Source: Pelobates cultripes
Lineage: Eukaryota; Chordata; Amphibia; Anura; Pelobatidae
Length of the DNA stretch: 64,000 bases
Assembly: GCA_933207985.1 (NCBI GenBank)
Contig: OW240916.1
Coordinates: forward strand, 132,484,834-132,548,833
Reading direction: 5' to 3'
In this document: piece by piece, positions 57,755-64,000 of the stretch
How positions within the stretch are numbered: position 1 is the stretch's first letter
Layout of the letters: each line of letters opens with the position of its first letter
Translations under genes and position numbers: made by a program
Notes under the pieces: generated by a model
What the model saw: only the letters and a program-made list of their open reading frames with translations
What the model was told of the DNA's origin: nothing
Database searches by the model: none

Positions 57755-58541
57755 CAGGGGTAGGCAACCTTTTAGATTTAGAATTGTGATGTCTCGTAGC
57801 GTGCCGGTCCTATTTTTTTTAAATTGAGGTGTGTTTGCTGCCATATTCTGCTTGTGTTATTTATACTGTAATTGCTTTGTATCGTTGTATTTGTGCGTAT
57901 ATGAGCTATTATATTGTAAATGTTCAGGAGTAGTTTGTGGTATCGTGTATGATACATATGAATGGGGGCTGTGTATGGGGGCTGCTTGTGGAATTGTGTG
58001 TGGGTGGATATGTCACATTGTGTGTTTGGTAGTGTGTGTATGTGTGGGGGCTGTTTGGGGTATTGCATGTGAGAGGCTGCATGTGGGGTTGTGTGCATGT
58101 ATGTGGATTGTTAGCGGGTTACGTTTGTGGGAATTGTGTATATGTTTGTTTGTGGGCTGTTCGTATTATTTGTATGAGGGGAGGCTTATTCTGCAGGTCT
58201 GTGTATATCTAGCACTGGATTCCCTGGGTTCCAGTGGGGACCAGACTGGCCAGGTACAGGTCAAGGACAGGAGCTGCAACAGCAGCTGCAGGCTGCTCTA
58301 CTATAGTGTGGATTCCCATTCACAAGTGCTGGGAGGAAGTGATCTGAGATCACTTACTGTATGTGCTGCAATGCATAAATTGAGGATTGTCCTTCACCAC
58401 CTTTTCGTATTAGCAGATATCTGAAGATTCACTGGGACTTCTGATAGACCAGAGCCTGTTTGGCTGTAGCAGCCTTGAGTGCCGTGCAAAGACACTTTGA
58501 GTGCAGTGTATGGCACTAGTGCCGTAGGTTGCCTACCCCTG
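57755..58541. mobile_element. Complete hAT-type nonautonomous element (787 bp)
   Basis: Ends are CAGGGGTAGGCAACCT and AGGTTGCCTACCCCTG (16-bp perfect inverted repeats). It is flanked by the perfect 8-bp TSD CACTAGAC at 57747-57754 and 58542-58549. The interior is GT-rich. A 197-codon frame across it is Cys/Val/Leu-rich without hAT transposase motifs, so the element is nonautonomous. A truncated relative lies at 18222-18894. Confidence 0.92.
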
Positions 58542-58717
58542 CACTAGACTAATTATTTCACACGTTTGGGTCCAATGACATGTCAAGACTAAATTAACCC
58601 TTGTCTTGAATTCAAATAACTAGAAATTCTTATAAAATACGTGTTATACTAGTTAACAGTGACATGTTTTTAATGCAGTCCCACAGCCGAGCAGTTTAAT
58701 TGCATAATGTTCCTGAT

Positions 58718-59100
58718 TTAAAGGAACACTATAGGCACCAAAATAACTTTAGCTTAATGAAGCAGTTTTAGTGTATAGATCATGCCCCTGCTCAATTCTC
58801 TGCCATTCAGGAGTTAATTCACTTGTTTATAAAGCCATAGTCATACCTCCTTGCATGTGACTTGCACAGTCTTCCAAAACTCTTCCTGTAAAGAGAGATC
58901 TAATGTTTACACTTCCTTTATTGCACAGTCTGTTTAATTTCGAATTTATGATTTCATGTTCTATTAATAGCTTGCTAGACCCTGCAGGAGCCTCCTGTGT
59001 GTAATTAAAGTTCAACTTAAAGAGCAGGAGAAATAACTTCTTAAGTGAAGCAATTTTTTTCATGCAGACTGTGTGAAATTCCAAACATGTCAAACGATAT
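58718..59100. repeat. TTAA-family element, 5' part
   Basis: It starts TTAAAGGAACACTATAGGCA and continues with AAAGAGAGATCTAATGTTTA. I could not locate the opposite terminus. Confidence 0.55.
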
Positions 59101-59480
59101 ACAAAAACAAAGTACTACTGCTGTTTTCCCTCACTCCTTCCCCCTCCCTCCCCTCCTCCCCCCACTTCCCCCGGTACGCTGTCAGACATTTTGACGTCTT
59201 ACCTGGGGGAGTTTAGACAGGAGTTAGCTTTCCTGAGCAAAGCAATGCAATGCTAGCTCTTTGACTAAGAGCATCAGCTGATCACTTTCAGCCAATGAAC
59301 TAAGCCCTGTACTACAGGATTAAGCCCAGGTAAAGAGAGAGCTCTCCTTAGGAAGTAGTAGAGATGGGGAGCAGTGTCAATCAGACCCCAGGTAAGAAGT
59401 CAAACTGTTCTAAAACAATAAATACAAGTGGGGTGCCCGGACACTGGTGACAAGATAACCACTACAATGCACCATTGGCT
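59101..59480. repeat. Pyrimidine tract and TTAA-type remnant
   Basis: A C/T-rich tract at 59120-59172 is followed by text such as TTTCAGCCAATGAACTAAGC that parallels the outer element at 20731-20931. Confidence 0.4.
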
Positions 59481-60046
59481 TTGTCTTCTCATTGCCTAAA
59501 GCAGGTCTGATTAGGACCTCTTAAAGTGATTGTCATTTCTCATGGTTTGTCTATCTAAAGGTTTATTGATTTAAAGGTGTGATGTGTCATTGGTTTAGAG
59601 GCTGAGTACACGGTGCAGAGACAGGTTCCCCAGCATCAGTAAACATCATCCTCTGCCACTGTATAAATATATATATATATTACAGTTATGCGTTAGAATT
59701 AAAAATGCGTGGGTGCTAAAAGCATTTAAAATAAACAGCGCCCCATCCTCTGGAACATACTTTGCGTGGGCTGGCGGGGGGGATTTGAGGGGGGACAGAG
59801 GGGGAGGAGTTAACTATTTAGTTGTGGGAGGTGACTTCTGATTTGCAAAATTTAGGGCGAAATAGAAAACTTGCTATTATCTTCTGCTAGAATTTTCTTT
59901 GCACTTAATTTCAGAATTATTATTCTCGATTGTAGTTTAGGTTACTTTTTGGCAGTTTTTCTTTCAAATGATTATTAAGCCTTCAGCTACTTTGTTCCAG
60001 AGCATGAAAAATAAAGCACTAAAACAACAAGAAAGAATACTTAATG

Positions 60047-60298
60047 CAGCAAAGAAACATTTATAAAGATCACAGCTGTTTGTGGACTCTAAATCCCATT
60101 TTCCTTAGCCAGCAAAGAAACATTTATAAAGATCACAGCTGTTTGTGGACCATAAATCCCATTTTCCTTAGCCAGCAAAGAAACCTTTATAAAGATCACA
60201 GCTGTTTGTGGACTATAAATCCCATTTTCCTTAGCCAGCAAAGAAACATTTATAAAGATCACAGCTGTTTGTGGACTATAAATCCCATTTTCCTTAGC
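60047..60298. repeat. 63-bp minisatellite, four tandem copies
   Basis: Units start CAGCAAAGAAACATTTATAA at 60047, 60110, 60173 and 60236 with only a few substitutions. Because the period is a multiple of three, open frames run through on both strands (21-residue repeats), but there is no other coding evidence. Confidence 0.95.
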
Positions 60299-63180
60299 GA
60301 GCCGTATATTGTATGCTAAGTGGTTTGATAGTATCATTTATTTTGTATTCCAGATTTGGAGATCAGCAATTTTTGATTTATTAAGGTGTTCACAGGTGCA
60401 CCCGAGCCTCAAATGAGTGGGTAGACCAAGATCTCTCTAAATTGTTCTTGTTAGGGACAGATGGCTGCTTAAAACAGGTGTCACTTTCATTTCTAATGCA
60501 TTGTGCTGGGACTTCCAGAGGCGCACAAAGGGGTTGTCCAAAGCAGGTGGCATGCTTTGCTCTTGTCATTATCAAGATCTCCCCACACAGCTAATTATTT
60601 TCCCAGGGAGTTGGAACACGTTTACGAAGAAGAATAAAAAAAAAAGTGCAGTGTTCTTATCATCACATTGTTATTCATATGAAGTTTCCCTTTCAATTGA
60701 TTATCACCTATCTTATCAGGAAACACATACAATACTGCTTATCTGCTATATTAGGAAAATAATATACAACAGCATGTGTATGTAAAACGATTGGATACAA
60801 CAAGCTGTTTGTACAAATGTGTGTTTGCTTATATGTGTGTGTATGTATATATGTATGTATATATATATATATATATGAGTGTGTGTGTGTGTATATATAT
60901 TGAGGGAGATGAGAGAGAGAAAAATAGATGTATTTTTGTGTGGTCCCTCTCAGTAATCTAATCTTACTGCTTCCTTCTTTTCTGTCCTAGTGCATCCCTT
61001 TTCTAAGAACACAGTAAATTGTGTGAGTGAGTGTGTGTATTACATATACCTCTTCCGTGACTCTTAGATAAGGCTTCATTTTTCTGTACATTATCACCAT
61101 TCTTTGTTAGAATTGCTTAGTGTTTCTCACACAACCTTTGGTAAATCCATACATCTTCAGTGGCATTATGCGGTTTGCTCACATTTGTAGGTCTAGTTAG
61201 CATATGGTTTCTGATTAATCCATTGTCAATAAAGGATAGGTCTTATTGTGTAATCTGGTCCCTATACAAAGAAATACAGATAAGGATCATTACTGTCAAA
61301 AGGCTCACCCTATATATTTATTAATTAAAATTATAATTATGATTGTATTTGTTTATGATTTTTATCCATTCCATTGAGGATACTATATGATATTTATAAA
61401 TGAAACACTCTTCCTCTGTCCAGCACAGACCTCATGCTGACTGCATGGGGGCATGTTCAGTTGTAATAAGCACTGTGAACAGTTTCATTTAGTGAGTTTG
61501 TGGCATTGTATAAAGTGTTGGGTGAATGCTATGCCAGTATTTCTATGCAAAACTCTGGTGCTGAGTGAAATAACGGATTATTAAATGAGGATAACCTCGA
61601 TTTAATATTTGAATTAAACTTTTCAAATGGTTTCTTATTTTTTGGATAAACATTTAAATAACTTTTTTGAAAATATTAAAATATCAAAAATATATCATGT
61701 ATAACAAAAATATCAATATGTATATATCATAAATATAAAAATATTATATAATTTTAAATGCTTCTCCAACCATATTAAATCAGTGACAATTTGTTTCGCT
61801 CACCTTTAACGTTTTGTCATCATATGTTCATTAAATATTAGTTGCCTATATTAACCAAACTTTTTATAAAAATAAAGTAAACCGAACATTCGCAGAACCT
61901 GTGGGTTTTAAGTTTACTTTCCGTTAGATATATTATACCCAATGTTATGAAAGGACCAGCAAATGTATTCATAAAATCTAGCTTTCACAATAAAAATACG
62001 ACATTCTATTCCTCACAAAGTATCCTCCCCTCATGTTTGTCATGACACCTTCATTTAATGCAGTTATGTGCTTTACAACATTACACACTTGTCATCTGCA
62101 GCAGTACCTGCTACTTTTTACTTATCGTACATTTAAAGGGAACAGGCCAGCTGGCTATGCCTAACTCTCTCTTTATTTATGTACAATATTTTTCATTGCT
62201 ATAATTTATAAAGTATTATACAATCATTCTCTTCTTTGCTGAAGTTCTTTTATGTCGCACACAGAATTGTTAAAAAAAAATAGCTCTGCAAACAAAATAT
62301 ATATTTATATTAATCAAAACGTTTGACAGTCATGTGCACTTTTTTTTATTTTTTGCTCTGTATCCAACTATGTAACAGGTTGACTTTAATATTAATATGA
62401 ATGTTGATGGTTTAATTATAGTGTGTTCCTTCTTCAGAGTATTTGGTTCCCAAGATGTGTGTTTTTTTTGTTTGTTTTTTAAAACTTTTTTCTCCTTCAA
62501 GATGCATACATTTGCAAAATCATTGTATTGTATACATATATATGATATTTACGTATAGTCTTTTCTCTCTAACCAGCCTTGAACCTCCATTTACTCTTCC
62601 TTAGAATGACAGAAGCTATTCCCTGGTTTTATTGTTAGTCAGGAAGAACTTTTTGCATAGCAAATATCTATTCAAAATCACTTGATATCACACTTGTAGT
62701 AACGTACTAGTCCCATGATGATGAAAACAAATATTACTGAATTGAGTTGCGCTTTACTTCAGCTCCTTTGTGCATGATTTTGGTATATGTATGACAGAAT
62801 TTCTCTGAGCAGGTTTATCAGCAGGATAATAGTATTCCGACAGACATGTTCATTTATTCATTACACAAACACATTTATTAAATTGACAGGGAAATGTTAT
62901 GTTTCACAGACAGACTGGCCCCAACACAAGCAGTTTAAACCCATTATACAAAATCAGGAAGTACTGCAATCAGCTCACTCCCATTACACACAAACAGTCC
63001 ATATGAGAAACAGCTCGCTCCCAGTACATACAAACAGACTATATCATGAACAGCTCATTTTTATTATGCAGGATAATCTATACTTACCCAAGTCTGTCTC
63101 TTGCTCTCCTAAAGAGCCATACTCCAATCTCACCTCCAGCTCTGCCACTTTTCCATCTTGTTTGGTGGCTGTCACCCTTG
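60299..63180. other. AT-rich, largely unique DNA
   Basis: A (TA)n/(GT)n tract lies at about 60835-60900. Bases 60480-60620 have the balanced composition of a possible conserved noncoding element. No gene or RNA recognised. Confidence 0.5.
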
Positions 63181-63189
63181 CTGCCCTGT

Positions 63190-63372
63190 AGTGTATTTGT
63201 ACCCCACCTCATCTAGACTGTAAGCTCGTTTGAGGAGGGTCCTCATCTACCTATTTCTTTTTAATTGTCTCATGTATTGTAAATTCGCACCCCACCCCCC
63301 CTTCATGATATTGTAAAGCGCTGTGGAATTAGTTGCGCTATATAAATACCAATAATAATAATAACAATAACA
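63190..63372 (+). repeat. LINE/SINE 3' tail-like repeat with AATAAT end
   Basis: It contains TAGACTGTAAGCTCGTTTGA, ATTGTAAAGCGCTGTGGAAT and GCGCTATATAAATACCAATA followed by (AAT)n. Relative of 1835-1980. Confidence 0.65.
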
Positions 63373-63504
63373 CAGCGCTCACTCCCATTATACACATACA
63401 GGTCATACCACACACAGCTCATTGACATATGACCATGACGCAAACCTCACTCCCATTACATACACACTGATCACATGTAAGGTCAAAGTAACCACACTGG
63501 AAGC

Positions 63505-64000
63505 ATAGGTTACATGGGAGAATTCTTATAGTTCAACTAGTTTGGCCTTAAATTTAAAAATTAACTTTCAATTCCTGTCAATTCTTGGATTAGTAAATAA
63601 CCATGACCTATATGTTATATCACACACAATTCACTTCCATTACACATTAGCAGGTCACATCACACACATCTCGCTTTCATTATGCACAAAGAACTATGTC
63701 TCTATGTATATTGTTTGTAGTAATTGCAAAGTTTGCATTGAAGGGTTAAATACACCTCTAGTGGCTGTCTTCTTGACACTAGAGGTGCTTACTCCTCTAG
63801 AACCAAGTAAAACCCGGTCCTGTAACACCATGCTGCTCATTTATTTAGAGAAACACTGTGTTTGGCAGTGCATGTGTATCTTTAAAGAGACACTCTGGAC
63901 CACTAACGCACTTAAGCTTGCTGAAGTGCTTTATATATGAAGAGTGCATCCTATTTTTTTTCATTTTACAAAAAGTACAGATTTCAATAGAAATTGACAC
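63505..64000. repeat. Dispersed AT-rich repeat and TTAA-type remnants at window end
   Basis: Bases 63505-63600 match the repeat at 28880-29200 (GGCCTTAAATTTAAAAATTA). Bases 63745-63795 hold the CACCTCTAGTGGCTGTC foldback of the TTAA family. Bases 63880-63945 open TTTAAAGAGACACTCTGGAC. The last part is cut by the window edge. Confidence 0.45.

Noticed and set aside
57831..58424. 197-codon plus-strand frame
   Set aside because: It lies wholly inside a complete hAT-type nonautonomous element and is GT-rich low complexity with no transposase motifs.

Overview
This window is vertebrate, almost certainly anuran (frog), nuclear DNA. The evidence is the repeat content: Tc1-like transposons, many TTAA-flanked nonautonomous elements with termini such as TTAAAGGGACACTATAG, hAT-type MITEs with CAGNG ends and 8-bp target-site duplications (TSDs), palindromic retroelement-like insertions, and long TGTG/CACA and TA microsatellites. 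I found no intact host protein-coding gene. Nearly all open reading frames are short, low-complexity or lie inside repeats. The recognisable coding remnants all come from mobile elements: a decayed LTR-retrotransposon gag, two Tc1 transposase pseudogenes and a possible LINE ORF2 tail. A stretch at about 22.28-22.73 kb looks like a 5'UTR/first exon of an unidentified gene, but this is weak.

Layout. 0-1.1 kb: an 18S rRNA fragment joined to a gag pseudogene. 1.1-6.6 kb: AT-rich DNA with two palindromic insertions and a nested cluster of TTAA elements. 6.6-10.8 kb: hAT-like repeat, a 1-kb TGTG satellite, and a TIR element built on a CGAGTATAAG motif. 10.8-14.05 kb: a nearly complete Tc1 element (transposase killed by a stop codon), a second Tc1 remnant, and a palindromic insertion with an 18-bp TSD inside it. 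14.05-22 kb: TTAA elements, two hAT elements, a 1.2-kb TIR element and a LINE-like remnant. 22-29 kb: candidate exon, mostly unique DNA, and a second CGAGTATAAG element.

29.0-55.0 kb is the dominant feature: two direct copies of a 12.4-13.2 kb segment (A, 29004-41442; B, 41829-55011) separated by 386 bp. The left parts differ by substitutions and indels, including about 526-bp and 200-bp blocks present only in B. The right 6.8 kb, including every microsatellite, looks identical between copies. Both breakpoints fall at transposon ends. This is either a recent duplication with gene conversion or an assembly artefact that placed two haplotypes in tandem. 55-64 kb is mostly unique AT-rich DNA with a complete hAT-type element (8-bp TSD), a 63-bp x 4 minisatellite and a few TTAA and LINE/SINE-tail repeats.

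No genes act together here. The window documents successive waves of transposition, nesting and segmental duplication in an intergenic or intronic region. All comparisons were made by eye.
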